A stretch of 64,000 nt of DNA, from the NCBI GenBank assembly GCA_026399205.1, contig JAPLRL010000034.1, forward strand, positions 1-64,000, read 5' to 3'. The notes beneath the pieces were generated by a model. The model saw only the letters and a program-made list of their open reading frames with translations, was not told the origin of the DNA and did not search any database. A program made the position numbers and the translations under genes. The stretch comes from Gammaproteobacteria bacterium (lineage in GTDB: Bacteria > Pseudomonadota > Gammaproteobacteria > Legionellales > Legionellaceae). Shown here piece by piece: positions 44,451 through 55,900 of the stretch; position 1 is the first letter of the stretch, and every line of letters begins with the position of its first letter.

Positions 44451-45416
44451 CTAACTATTTCTCTCTAATGCAAACGTGGCTAAATCAATAAGGGCCGTTT
44501 TATATTGGGAGTCGGGGACCGGATCGAGGGCTTGAATGGCTAAGTTTTTTTCTCGATTGGCGGCGGCTCTTGTGTATTCAATGGCGCCGGTTGCTTCGAT
44601 GGCGCTTAGGATTTCTACAAAATGGCTGTGAGAGCCTGATTCGAAACTATCCATGATCAGTTTTTTTTGTAGGTCATTGCCATGGTGTAAGACATGAAGC
44701 ACGGGTAAAGTTAATTTGCCGTCTGCCAAGTCATCGCCGCTGTTTTTTCCCATGGTTTGTGCGTCTGAGCAATAGTCGAGGGTGTCATCGATGAGTTGAA
44801 ATGCATTGCCGAGATGGAGTCCATATTGGTAAAACGCGTCTTCTAAAGCTTCTGATCCTTGTAAAATGGGGCCTATTGAGGCGGAGAGCGCAAATAATAG
44901 CGCTGTTTTAGACCGAATGATGTCTAAGTAGTCTTCATAAGATAGATTAATATTATGGCGATTGGCGAGTTGTTTTAATTCACCCTGAGTAATGTCATGT
45001 ACTGTTTTTGAAAGCACTTGCTGTACTTTTGCATGGCCCAGCTGTAAGAGTTGGTCGAGGACTATGGTTAATAATAAATCACCTACTAAAATACTGGCTT
45101 TACTTCCCCAGATGCTATTTGCGGTTTCTTTGCCGCGTCGTAATGTCGACTCATCAACGACATCGTCGTGAAGTAACGTTGCAACATGAAAACATTCAAT
45201 CAATGTTGCAACAGGAATATGTAATGAGCCTTGATAGCCACAGGCTTGGCTAGATAATAGAACAATCAGAGGGCGCATGCGCTTGCCGCCCGCACTCATG
45301 ATGTGTTGACTCAGTTCGTTGGCAAGACCACTCTCCATTTCAACGATCTGCAATAAACGGTTGTTGATGGCGTCAAGATCGTTTTGAACGAGCGTTTTTA
45401 GCCGATTAATGGTCAT
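44451..45416 (-). CDS. ispB: Octaprenyl-diphosphate synthase
   Basis: Trans-prenyltransferase that makes the side chain of ubiquinone. About 321 residues from ATG at 45416 with GGAG eight bases upstream. First aspartate-rich motif LLHDDVVDESTLRRGKE, second FQLIDDTLDYCSD; GGKRMRPLIVLL and GDLLLTI are also conserved. Chain length (octaprenyl or other) cannot be fixed from sequence. The start region faces the divergent ppi gene at 45554. Confidence 0.93.
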   Translation of the reverse strand: MTINRLKTLVQNDLDAINNRLLQIVEMESGLANELSQHIMSAGGKRMRPLIVLLSSQACGYQGSLHIPVATLIECFHVATLLHDDVVDESTLRRGKETANSIWGSKASILVGDLLLTIVLDQLLQLGHAKVQQVLSKTVHDITQGELKQLANRHNINLSYEDYLDIIRSKTALLFALSASIGPILQGSEALEDAFYQYGLHLGNAFQLIDDTLDYCSDAQTMGKNSGDDLADGKLTLPVLHVLHHGNDLQKKLIMDSFESGSHSHFVEILSAIEATGAIEYTRAAANREKNLAIQALDPVPDSQYKTALIDLATFALERNS

Positions 45417-45553
45417 CTTAAACTCCACAGTACAGTCTTCTATCAAACTTAACGATGCTAAGGGGCCACCAGATGAATGTCAACAATCCAATGTTTGTGT
45501 TAAAGTGCGCGCTTCTTAACGAAAAACACGTGCAATGACAAGAAGGAGCCACA

Positions 45554-46048
45554 ATGACTTTAATTAAAACATCGAAGGGTGACATTAAACTCAAATTACA
45601 CTCGGAAAACACGCCCATCACGGTGGATAATTTTTTAAATTATGTACGGAGTGGGTTTTATAATAATACCATTTTTCATCGAGTGATTAAGGGGTTTATG
45701 ATTCAAGGGGGTGGGTTTACCGAAAACATGGACTCAAAAGATACACAGCCACCGATTAAAAGTGAAGCCGCTTTGGGCAAAGAAAATAAACGTGGCACGG
45801 TTGCCATGGCACGCACGATGGATCCTCATTCAGCGACTGCGCAATTTTTCATCAACGTTGTCGATAACACTTTTTTAAATCATACCGATGACTCTGTGAA
45901 GGGCGCTGGTTATTGTGTATTTGCAGAAGTGGTGGAAGGCATGGATGTGGTGGATGCCATTGTTAAAATGCAGACCGGGCAAAAAAAGGGACATGCAGAT
46001 GTGCCACTTGAAGCAGTGATTATTCATGAAATCACTGAAGCTGAATAG
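45554..46048 (+). CDS. ppiB: Cyclophilin-type peptidyl-prolyl isomerase
   Basis: 164 residues, cytoplasmic cyclophilin without signal peptide. [16 protein letters not shown] contains the catalytic Arg; [14 protein letters not shown] and [17 protein letters not shown] are the other family blocks. AGAAGGAG precedes the ATG. Divergent from ispB. Confidence 0.95.
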   Translation: MTLIKTSKGDIKLKLHSENTPITVDNFLNYVRSGFYNNTIFHRVIKGFMIQGGGFTENMDSKDTQPPIKSEAALGKENKRGTVAMARTMDPHSATAQFFINVVDNTFLNHTDDSVKGAGYCVFAEVVEGMDVVDAIVKMQTGQKKGHADVPLEAVIIHEITEAE

Positions 46049-46067
46049 TCATACCTCAGGTCATCCG

Positions 46068-46286
46068 TTAGCGCTCAGGATGACGAGTGGATGATTGAAT
46101 ATGAGGTGGCTGATAATTATGCAATATCCTTTGAGGGGCTAACGGCATACTCGGCTTAATGGGGTTACCGATGTTTCTTTGAGGATTAACCAACAAAATA
46201 TGAGATTGTTTTGAGGCCGATGGAATCAAGGCGGCAATGAGGGTTGGACTCAAAAAGAGACTGATGAGGAGGAGGGCGTGCTTCAT
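46068..46286 (-). CDS. Small predicted secreted peptide
   Basis: 72 residues with a clear signal-peptide-like N-terminus (MKHALLLISLFLSPTLIAAL) and AAGGAT seven bases upstream of ATG. The rest is short, proline-rich and polar. The final residues come from a CGTCATCC-family repeat remnant, so the natural C-terminus may be altered. No family recognised; the gene could also be spurious. Confidence 0.4.
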   Translation of the reverse strand: MKHALLLISLFLSPTLIAALIPSASKQSHILLVNPQRNIGNPIKPSMPLAPQRILHNYQPPHIQSSTRHPER

Positions 46287-46347
46287 AGTAAATCCTTGTT
46301 AGCGTTGGGTATAAACATGATCATATCGATGAGGGGTTAGAAAGACA

Positions 46348-47193
46348 ATGCAATCAAAAACCATTTTTATCACAGGGTGCTCTAGTGGAATTGGTCATGA
46401 TGCAGCGCTTGCACTCACGCATCGGGGTCACAAAGTGATTGCGGCTTGCCGTAAATCCGATGATGTACAAAAACTTATCGATTTGGGGCTTAAAGCCGTA
46501 CAAATGGATATGGATGACACCTTGTCGATTGATGCTGCTTTTAATGCCATGTTGGAGATGAGCGAAGGTCACCTGGACGTGTTGATTAATAATGCAGGTT
46601 ATGGTCAAGCAGGGGCGCTAGAAGATCTTGACCGCGCAACCCTCAGGCGACAATTTGAAACCAATGTATTCGGATTAATGGATCTTACCCGTCTTGCTAT
46701 CCCGATCATGCGTAGGCAGGGTCAAGGACGTATTATTAACGTAAGCTCGGTGTTGGGGATCATTAGCATGCCCTTTCGGGGCGCTTATAATGCATCAAAA
46801 TATGCGGTAGAAGGGTTAAGTGATACCTTGCGTCTTGAACTCCATACGTCAGGCATTTTTGTGATTTGCGTCGAGCCTGGCCCGATTGCTAGTCGATTCA
46901 GAGACAGCAGTGTTGATAGTGTGTTACAGAACGTTAATGTCGAAAACAGTTACTTTAAAGCGCAATATCAACGCATGTTGGGCGTCTATCGTCAAAGTAA
47001 AAATAAATCTGTATTTACTTGCCAACCTGATGCGGTGATTAAGAAATTTATTCATGCGATTGAATCAGACCACCCCAAAGCAAAATACCCGGTGACGTTT
47101 CCGGCGCATCTTTTTTCAGTTCTTAAACGGGTCTTGAGTGTGCGGATGTTAGATTGGGTTTTGAGGTCTGTGTCTAGGAAAGAGTTGGGTTGA
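46348..47193 (+). CDS. Short-chain dehydrogenase/reductase
   Basis: 281 residues, classical SDR. NAD(P)-binding TGCSSGIG at residues 9-16, NNAG near 87, catalytic Ser in INVSSVLGI and Tyr/Lys in YNASKYAVEG. FVICVEPGPIASRF follows. Length and C-terminal extension resemble oxidoreductases often annotated as SDR of retinol- or 17-beta-steroid-like type. Substrate unknown. It is followed at 47204 by a short palindrome and then the MMPL transporter. Confidence 0.92.
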   Translation: MQSKTIFITGCSSGIGHDAALALTHRGHKVIAACRKSDDVQKLIDLGLKAVQMDMDDTLSIDAAFNAMLEMSEGHLDVLINNAGYGQAGALEDLDRATLRRQFETNVFGLMDLTRLAIPIMRRQGQGRIINVSSVLGIISMPFRGAYNASKYAVEGLSDTLRLELHTSGIFVICVEPGPIASRFRDSSVDSVLQNVNVENSYFKAQYQRMLGVYRQSKNKSVFTCQPDAVIKKFIHAIESDHPKAKYPVTFPAHLFSVLKRVLSVRMLDWVLRSVSRKELG

Positions 47194-47203
47194 TGAAGAT
47201 GTT

Positions 47204-47225
47204 GTTGGGCCAAGGCCCAACCTAT
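47204..47225. repeat. Short GTTGGGCC-family palindrome
   Basis: TTGGGCCAAGGCCCAA core with CCTA on the right side only; a minimal copy of the family at 20633, 32537 and 55752. Confidence 0.75.
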
Positions 47226-47291
47226 GGTTTGCGTCGAGGAGGCGATGGTTATAGTATAGAGTGATACGATTCATTTAATACTGGAGGTTGA

Positions 47292-49526
47292 GTGAGATTA
47301 CAACTATTTTTTCGATTTGGGGAAGCGGTTTATCGATTGAGATGGTTGATTATCTGCATATGGACAATCCTTATATTCAGTTGTATGCCCTTTCTTTCAA
47401 ACATTATTGCGCCGTTCCAATCGACAGGGTTTGTTGTCGACGGCTCAGAAAGTGCCGAGACGGATGCGTATTTAAATCAACATTTAGGGTACAATAAAAA
47501 CAGATTTATTCTTATTTATCATAGCAAACAGTTGCTTGCGACAGAGCCTGCGTTTATCGATAAACTCAAAACATCCGTGCAGGGTTTGCAACATTTTCCA
47601 ATGAAACATGAAATTGTTTTTCCAGATGCTAATCCTAAGCAAATCTCAAAAGATAAGCATACCGCTTATGTGGCTGTTTTATTTAAAGACAATACTTTAT
47701 TGAGCCCTCAGCTTTTAAAACAATTTAAAGCCGTAATCAAAAAACCTGCTGAGATGAGTATGCGTTTAGGGGGGGAGGCTGTTTTTATTGAAAATGTAAA
47801 TCAGCAAACACAAGTTGATTTATATAAATCCGATGTTGTAGCAGCGCCTGCCTCCATTATTACGATGGTCTTGATTTTTGGAACCTTGATTGCCGCTTTA
47901 GTACCGATTGTTTTAGGAGGCGGGTGCGCGCTTATTATTTTAACGACCTTGTATTTTTTAGGACATGCGTTTTCGTTATCGATTTTTACGTTAAACATTG
48001 CGTTATTGCTGGGGCTTTGTCTGAGTCTAGATTATTCATTGTTCATCATTTATCGTTTTCGAGATGAACTACGGAACAAAAATAATTGTATGGCTGATAT
48101 GATTGCGACAACATTGGCAACCGCGGGGCGTGCGGTATTTTTTAGCGGGTTAGCGGTGTTTATTAGTTTAAGCGCGCTTTTATTTTTTCCGATTAATATT
48201 TTATTTTCTATCGGAGTGGGTGGGTTAGTTGCGGTGTTTGTGGCAGTGGCTGTTGCACTGACCTTGTTGCCGGCCACTTTAGCTGTTTTAAAAGATGGCA
48301 TTAATTACTTATCCATTCGACGGCGTCCTGTTGAGAGGGTTCGAAAGACAAGACCTAAAATAGCACAAATCTGGCGTAATTTGGCGTCTCATGTGATTCA
48401 TCATCCCTTGATATTTTTCTTTGTTACATTGATAGTGCTCCTCTGTTTTGGTTATCCATTTCTGTATGTGCGCTTTGGATTATCAGATTTGCATATTTTA
48501 CCTAGCCATACCGAAGGGTATCGGTTTTTACATACCTATCAGACAAAATTTAATGAAAACGAACTCACGCCTATTTTGATTGTGGTTAAATCAGCGCATG
48601 AGCCTATTTTGTCAAAAAATAATATTGCCAAGCTCTATGATTTTGCAGAGCGTCTGCAACGTAACCCACGGGTTGAAGAAGTGAATAGCATTGTCACCTT
48701 GACGTCTGATTTAAAAAAATCACAATATCAATCGTTGTATCATTTGCCAAAACGCCAGATGACGCCTGATGTTCGCCAGTTATTAAAAACCAGTACCACA
48801 CGACACTTTACCGTGATGAGCGTCGTGAGCCGCTATGAGAGTAATTCACCCAAAACCTTGGCACTAATAGCGCAATTACGTCAGATGAATCCGGGGAAAG
48901 GGTTAACGCTGCGCTTAACAGGGGAGCCGGTGAATAATGCGGATGTATTGGCGAGTATTGCGCAGATGTTCCCTTATGCGGTCGTCTGGGTGACGATCTT
49001 AACGTATTGTGTTTTATTGGTGTTATTGCGTTCGGTGTTTTTACCCTTTAAAGCTATCTTGATGAATATGTTAAGCCTGTGCGCCAGCTATGGGGTATTG
49101 GTTTTTGTGTTTCAAGAGGGGCATTTTCATCATTATTTGCATTTTAATCCGCAAGGCATGTTAGATATTACCCTGTTGATTATTATTTTTTGTGCATTAT
49201 TTGGGTTTTCTATGGATTACGAGGTGTTTTTATTAACGCGCATTAAAGAGTGTTATGACACCACGCATGACAATGATAAAAGCATTGTATTTGGCATTGA
49301 AAAAAGCTGCAAAATCATTACCAGCGCAGCCATTATTGTGATTATTTTATGTGGCTCATTTATGACGGCCGATGTCTTGATGGTGAAAGAATTTGGTCTG
49401 GGAATTGCCATTGCCATTTTTGTTGACGCCTTTATCATTCGATCGTTTCTCGTTCCTGCGACCATGGCATTGGTTAAACAATGGAATTGGTATTTACCGA
49501 AGTGGTTAGATCGGCTGTTGCCGTGA
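47292..49526 (+). CDS. MMPL-type RND transporter
   Basis: 744 residues in two homologous halves, each with one membrane helix, an extracytoplasmic domain and a block of five helices, the MMPL/hydrophobe export layout. SLDYSLFIIYRFRDEL in the first half and FSMDYEVFLLTRIKECY in the second are the family signature around helix 4-5, with the proton-relay Asp-Tyr pairs. GTG at 47292 is the start, five bases behind GGAGG. Likely exports a lipid or other hydrophobic compound; substrate unknown. Confidence 0.9.
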   Translation: MRLQLFFRFGEAVYRLRWLIICIWTILIFSCMPFLSNIIAPFQSTGFVVDGSESAETDAYLNQHLGYNKNRFILIYHSKQLLATEPAFIDKLKTSVQGLQHFPMKHEIVFPDANPKQISKDKHTAYVAVLFKDNTLLSPQLLKQFKAVIKKPAEMSMRLGGEAVFIENVNQQTQVDLYKSDVVAAPASIITMVLIFGTLIAALVPIVLGGGCALIILTTLYFLGHAFSLSIFTLNIALLLGLCLSLDYSLFIIYRFRDELRNKNNCMADMIATTLATAGRAVFFSGLAVFISLSALLFFPINILFSIGVGGLVAVFVAVAVALTLLPATLAVLKDGINYLSIRRRPVERVRKTRPKIAQIWRNLASHVIHHPLIFFFVTLIVLLCFGYPFLYVRFGLSDLHILPSHTEGYRFLHTYQTKFNENELTPILIVVKSAHEPILSKNNIAKLYDFAERLQRNPRVEEVNSIVTLTSDLKKSQYQSLYHLPKRQMTPDVRQLLKTSTTRHFTVMSVVSRYESNSPKTLALIAQLRQMNPGKGLTLRLTGEPVNNADVLASIAQMFPYAVVWVTILTYCVLLVLLRSVFLPFKAILMNMLSLCASYGVLVFVFQEGHFHHYLHFNPQGMLDITLLIIIFCALFGFSMDYEVFLLTRIKECYDTTHDNDKSIVFGIEKSCKIITSAAIIVIILCGSFMTADVLMVKEFGLGIAIAIFVDAFIIRSFLVPATMALVKQWNWYLPKWLDRLLP

Positions 49527-49556
49527 TTGCATGGTGATGGGTGGAGCGCCAATCTT

Positions 49557-49638
49557 GTAGGGTGGACAAAGGAGCCCCGCATTGAGTTTGCAGGATACTG
49601 CGAACTGAAGGGCGACGTGTCCACCGGTAACTCTACGC
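49557..49638. repeat. Half copy of the GTAGGGTGG 155-base element
   Basis: GTAGGGTGGACAAAGGAGCC at the left, GGCGACGTGTCCACCGGTAA at the right. It is followed directly by a different repeat family. Confidence 0.8.
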
Positions 49639-49647
49639 TACTATCGT

Positions 49648-49768
49648 TAGCCCTCTCTCCAACCCTTTCCCGCGAATTTTTTTTCGCGCCGATCTGTTCC
49701 CTCTCCCGCGCACGAAACGCTTGTAAAACTTATATGCTGAGCGCGGGGGAGGGGGTATTCGAGCGTAT
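49648..49768. repeat. Palindromic repeat, CCCTCTCCCGCGC family, double
   Basis: GCCCTCTCTCCAACCCTTTC, then CCCTCTCCCGCGC, then the right arm GCGCGGGGGAGGGGGTATTC. Two 15-base tandem copies of GACGGTTTTCCTCCT follow at 49783-49812. Together these fill the 378-base gap before the giant gene, which has no other content I can see. Confidence 0.8.
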
Positions 49769-49904
49769 AAAAATTTTAGGGACGGTTTTCCTCCTGACGG
49801 TTTTCCTCCTGTTATCAATTGTTTTTACCCTGCTTGTATGTTAATATAAAGCGCATCTTATGTTTATTTAATACATAAATCGACGACTTGAGGTCAATAT
49901 CATT

Positions 49905-52900
49905 ATGCTTTTCATACTGACAGACCACGCTCAATCCGTTACGTTTGACTCTTTGGACGCTTTGCTTGTTTATTTGATTCATCTTGAACAATCAGGTGAC
50001 GCTGCTCAGTTGAGGATGAAACTCAAGTTATCTTGTGATGGCGTGAGTGATGAAGAGATAAAGCCGTTATTCCCTTTTCTGTTATCACAAGAAAGACGAC
50101 TCGCGTTTGATATCGAGATACTTGGTCTCGCAATAACGCCGTTTATTCGTGAAGTGGCAAGCTATTCTTATTTTGTACAATCTCAACGACTCAATGAGTT
50201 ACGGCTTTTACCTCGGGTGGTTGAGCTAACCGCGCAACCCACGCGTTTACGACGTGCCAAAGTGAATTTAGTGAGAGGCTCGGGCCGGGGACAATCACAT
50301 ATTAATTTTCAGCATCAACAACAGCAGCAACAGCAACAACAAATGGCGGTTCAAGCAAAGCGGACTGAACCAAAGCCCTTGTTGTTGTCGGCTGATGCGG
50401 TGTCTTATACAGCAGAGGCTGATTTAAGTGAGTTGATTACGGCAGCGACCATTGAAGACAAATTAGGTGGATTTTGGGAGAGTTTGCCCTATTCAGAGCA
50501 TTGTTCAGTGCTTGACGCGTGGGAGGAGTTGGTTGGGATAAAAGACGCAATCACACTTGACCGGATGCAATTCACGGCCCCCATGGTTCACGCTGTTCAA
50601 TTAGATGCGATGAAAATGATATTGTCACATTTCCCTGAGTTTATGGGTGGAGTCGTCGCACATCATTTACCAGAAGGCTTTTTCTGGGTGCGGCATCCTG
50701 ACGCCACTTGGGTCCTCTGTTTTGACCCCATCAACGGAAAGCAATATCGAGATGTCCCCGTCAATCCATTGACCATTAGGTGTCAAATGCCAAACGAGCA
50801 TGACAGTAGGGATGGCGTGGAGGAAGACAACATGCCCGCTCACATCCTAAAACTACGGGTGTTTAAAAAGGGTCCGATACAAGAATCATTAACAGAGGAC
50901 GTCTATTCCCACTATGATCAATTGTGTAATCCAGACGCTACGGATGAACAGATTTTCAAGGCTTTGTCTTATTTTATATCGTTGCTAGATGACAAGATCG
51001 CGCCAGAGATTGTGAGGTATTGTGATAAAAAACTAAAACAAGTCTCAGACGCCCTCATTCAACAGGATAGGGTTGGGTTGGTACATGCTTTATTGACGCA
51101 TGGGGTGACGGGTGTCGTGGTTTTATTGACACAATTTGAGACCTTGATTGATATGGCCGATCAAGATGCGCTCACCTTATTTCGCTCGGTATTTTTGCTG
51201 ACGCCAGAAAGTTATTCGCACTTTTTGCAACTTGATACGATTGCGGTGTTTGACGGATTTAGTCAGTTAGGTCATGAAGACTTGCGTTGGTGGTGGCATG
51301 GATTGAAAACACAATCTACACTGGTTTATTTAAAGCAGCCTGATTTTAAAACCGAAGTGAGGGCGTATCAGTATTTTTTGGGAGAGGCGCAATCTATCAT
51401 GGGGCGCACGAAACTCCCCTGGGGTCATCCACAATATTTTTTCCCGACTCAGCCCTTAAAAAACACCTGGAATCGTGCGTTATTGATATTGCAACGGGCG
51501 GCGTTTCCTGAGGAGCAATTTAAAGTATTAACCACACTGCGCTTTGATCAGTGGGGGGCTTATTATGCGTCTTATCAACAGCAATATCGTCTTTTGGCAG
51601 GTGCCATGCAAGTGCATCTTAAACCCAATTTTAAGGGCGATTATCGGGTGGAGCGCTTATCTTCATGGCTAACGTCTGATGAATATGATGTTTATTTTAG
51701 CCGCTATATCGGGATGCATCAGTGGCGTGCGGGGAGTTGGGAAGATTATCTCCTCATGAAAGACACCCTTGTCGAATGGATGAAGGAGCATGAAATTCCG
51801 CTCGAAAAGGGTCGTCCCCTGCAAGTTTTATTACTCTGTTTGACAACAGGGAAAAGGGCCTTTGTTTCAGCGGAGCCATTTGAAGACAGTATTAAACACG
51901 CACTCAGAGCGTTTTCTCATTTGACGCGGCATGGTTATGACCTCACTGAGGTGCTTGAGCGTGTTGCTGTTTATTTATTACAGCTGGAAGCAGCAGCAGT
52001 TGCAGGGCGATTGATTTTAGCAGAACTAACGCGAGGATTATCGTTGTGGGTACTGATTTCTCAATCCTTGTTATCTTGCGGCGTGTCTACCGGATCTAGC
52101 GATGTAGATAATGACGGTAACCCTTTACTCAACGCGTCATCCCAGGCGGTCCCTACGTCATCCCAGGCGGTCCCTACGTCATCCCGAGCGCAGCGAGGGA
52201 TCTCCAATCAGATAGATACATTCCTCTCTCTTTTTGTAGAACACGGTCAAGAGACCTTGCCTTTATTTGAAGCGATTCAATCTAGACAAGAGTGGGATGA
52301 ACAACATCCTGAAAGTGCTGCGTTTTCATGGCCTCAATGGATGGCATTACGACAGCAACTGAGCGCTTTTTGTGGTGCATGGTCTGTGGATGAGTCCACT
52401 TTATGCATTAAACTCATGATATTTTTCTCGCAACCTACGTCATCCCGATCGCCGCGAGGGATCTCTAGTCAGATGGCATTGAGCCAACCCCAGGAGATCC
52501 CTCGCGGCGCTCGGGATGACGTACTGGCAGTTGCAGCAGAGGCTGGTGATGACATCACGAACTTGATGACGTGCCTAGAACATAAACCCACACAACGACG
52601 AGCCATTTTACACCGTTTAACGCATCTTGATTTATCACGCACAAACAGCTTGTTTAATACGGCTATTTTTGATGATTTAGTTAAAGAGTTGAGTATTGAT
52701 CAGCCCATAGAGCAAGCCTTTAGCAAAGCATTGCCAAAAGAATTGGTCTTATCTGAGCCCGATGAGATGAGTCAAGCTGCTATCCTAGACAACGAGGGCA
52801 TTCATTTTTTAATCAAAAATAATATATCGAAAAGCATTAACCGCCTTAAAGAGGGGCAAGTGGTGCTTAAAACATGGCGTCCTATTTTACCGATGTTGTT

Positions 52901-55900
52901 TCAAACCTCGATAGAATTAACGAAAGTCCGTCTTGAAGCCATCAAAGAGAAAAGTAAAATTCAAGAGATTTTAATTGATCTCTTTAAAGAGCAGTACGAA
53001 TTTATATTTGAAAAGGGATCTGAATTGATCCGTCTTTTTTCTGAGAACCCCTATGACTTATCTATTTTAGAACCCACGATTAATACCATCTTTGTCCGGC
53101 TCAATAAGATAGCGGATGGTAAACTCTGGGGCGCGCTGAAACTCGCTGTATCTGCTTTTACGTATCTGCCTTTAATTGATCGTACTGTGATGAAGTCACT
53201 GAACTATCTTTTTCCAGAAGAGCAGCACAATTCGCCACCCGATTTTTCTCGTTTATTTCGATGTTGCGCTGAATGGTTTCTTTCATTACCGCAAAAAAAG
53301 GATTTTTTTCTGTGGTTAAAGCCGACGCTAGAATCCGTCTTTGCAGTGATGAAGTGGTATGAAACTACCAACATCACGTTTACCCAAGAGCGCTTTGAGG
53401 AGGGGTTGGTTCATTTAAATGCTTGTGTAAAGGCTATGGAGCAGGTGATACAGCATCCCATGCATAAAAAATCACTATTGGACTTGCTCATTAAAACACA
53501 AAAAAGATTTAAAGACAGTCACTTACAGCACACGTTTGCTGTTGTCATTGCCTTATTAAAAGGCAATCAGTTGTCTACGCTGCTTGAGTTGGCCGTGCCT
53601 TTTATGCGTGCTTATTGGGATATGCTGTTGGTCACAGGCGATGATGTAGACCGTTGCTATGTATTGATGGCAAGCTGCGAGCGGGAGTGGTTGAAATTTT
53701 ATCAAATTCTCATGGGGCCTTCTTATGATTTAGCTAAGATTATCCATGAATCGGTGATGTGTGCGGATGCACAGAAGCGAAAAGAATTAAGTGAAAAAAT
53801 AATAGATAAAGACAGCAAAGAAAAACTGAGTGAACCTGAACAAAAGAAGCAGTTTTCGGCATACAAAGAACAATTAGAGCGCGATCTATCATGGTGGCGT
53901 CAACCGACTGAGTCGTGCGCGCTCATTTTCAGCCCATTGATTGAGCAGTGGTTAGGGCAGTCATTAAAAAAAATGGTGATGCTACTGGCCTTACCCGATG
54001 AGGTTGATACGTTTGATGTTCAATTGGTTCAACATTATCTGGGAAACATGGATGTTACACTGCCCTTGCATGCGTCGTTAAAACAGTTTCAGGGGCGTTA
54101 CGATCAGTTGCGGACCTTGATGGTCAGTCTTCATACGCATCAATCTAAGTTAAAAACGGTTGAATTTAAACAGCTGATGCAGATTGTATTAAATTACTAT
54201 GAAAGAGGAGGCCAGCTTGAGGCGGGCATTCAGCTTCTTGAGTTGTTTCCTTTCTATCAAGATCAGACACACGTCATCCTGAGCGATAGCGAAGGATCTC
54301 CTCCAGCTAGCAATGCGCCAATTTGTAAGAGATCCTTCGCTATCGCTCAGGATGACGTGGAGAGTTACGGTCAGCAGTGGGTTATTTTTTTTAAAGCATT
54401 ATGCGATAGCGTCATTGCTAATAAATTAACTTATTCCACCAATGAACAGAATTGTTTTACTTATGCAATCAGTCAATTAAAACAAGCCTTTTTAGATAAA
54501 ATGCGTCCAGCAGATGAAGATGCGCGGCACCGGTATGATTTACAACGCTTTGAGGCGTCTTTTAGCCTACATCCTTTGTTAAAACTGGATAAATTGAATG
54601 ACTGGAAAGCGCTGCCCCAGGTGGATCAACCCCAACTGGAATCATTGGTACGCTCACTTGTGAATGGCCTGTTACAAAAAACGCTAGAAGAAGACGTCGT
54701 TAAATCGATGATGGTGTGTTTGGATGCACATATTGAAGGGTATCCAGATGTGGTGACATGCTTGCATATGGTGATGCAAACGCCCGCGCTTCAGGCGTGT
54801 TGGCTGCAGGTTCCCAAAGACAAAGAACAGGCGCAGGCTTGGCTAGGGCTGATGATTGCCTTGAAGGAGCAACAGCTCACAGCCGATGAATGGGTGGCGG
54901 TGACTGGCGTATTAACGACTTGCTCTTGGGAAAAACTGCAGCAATTCACGCAGCCTTTTGCTTATCGCCCTTATCCTTCTAAAACACGGTATTTAAAGCT
55001 CATAAGCTCTACGGATGATGCTTATCAAACCAAGCTATTGGCTGATATGGAATACGATCCAGTTTGGGCATCGACCCCTTTCGTGAACGATGAGGATGCA
55101 CCTAAACGTGGCGATATCGTACAAGATGATGCGCGCATTGATGCGGCAGTTGATGCACTGACATCAATCCTTGATCCAATGCTCGTGACCTCCTCGTTGA
55201 GGAACGCTATCAAAGAGCAAGCGAAATCACTGATTCCTTTGATGAATAAATATAGAGCGTTATCGCGAGCTAGCTTGTCTAAGAGACAGCTTAAACATCA
55301 GCGTGCAATTCGAAAAGAAACTTTATTTGAAGTCAGTGAATCGCGTTTAAAATGGTTGGCATTGACGAGTGTTATCATGAGTAAAACCACCGGCACAACC
55401 ATCGGTATTTTGCCAAACTCAACGCAACTTATCGTGGTGCTATTGTCTTGGCAGACAAAAGGCAATGTATTATTTCAATTAAATACCGGAGAAGGAAAAA
55501 GTTTTGTGACCGCACTCTTAGCTGCTTGGGAGTGGGTGTGTTTAGGCACCGTTGATGTCATGAGTTCAAACCTTGGGTTGATTTATCAAGACTATAGGGA
55601 CAAAGGCATCAGACATTTTTTTACCTTGTTGCAGATCCCTTCACGACTCCTGCTTTCTGGGAAAGAGCAACATCATCAACCCGGCTATATCTATTATACA
55701 ACCCCCTGGGATCGCGCTTTTATCGCATCTCAAGAACTGATAGCAGAATTTAGTAGGTTGGGCCTTGGCCCAACACAAGATCGCATGTTAAAAACAGCCT
55801 GCATAGCAGATGAATGCGATTTGCTATTATTAAAACTCCTGGTGACGTTTGATTATGTTCGATCAAAGCATGGAGAAAATCACCTTCAGTGGATTTATCC

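Noticed and set aside
47801-48301. Antisense frames within the MMPL gene
   Set aside because: Shadows of a well-conserved membrane protein; compositional bias explains them.
49527-49844. 105-codon open frame before the giant gene
   Set aside because: Translation of two repeat families; no ribosome binding site and no recognisable protein.
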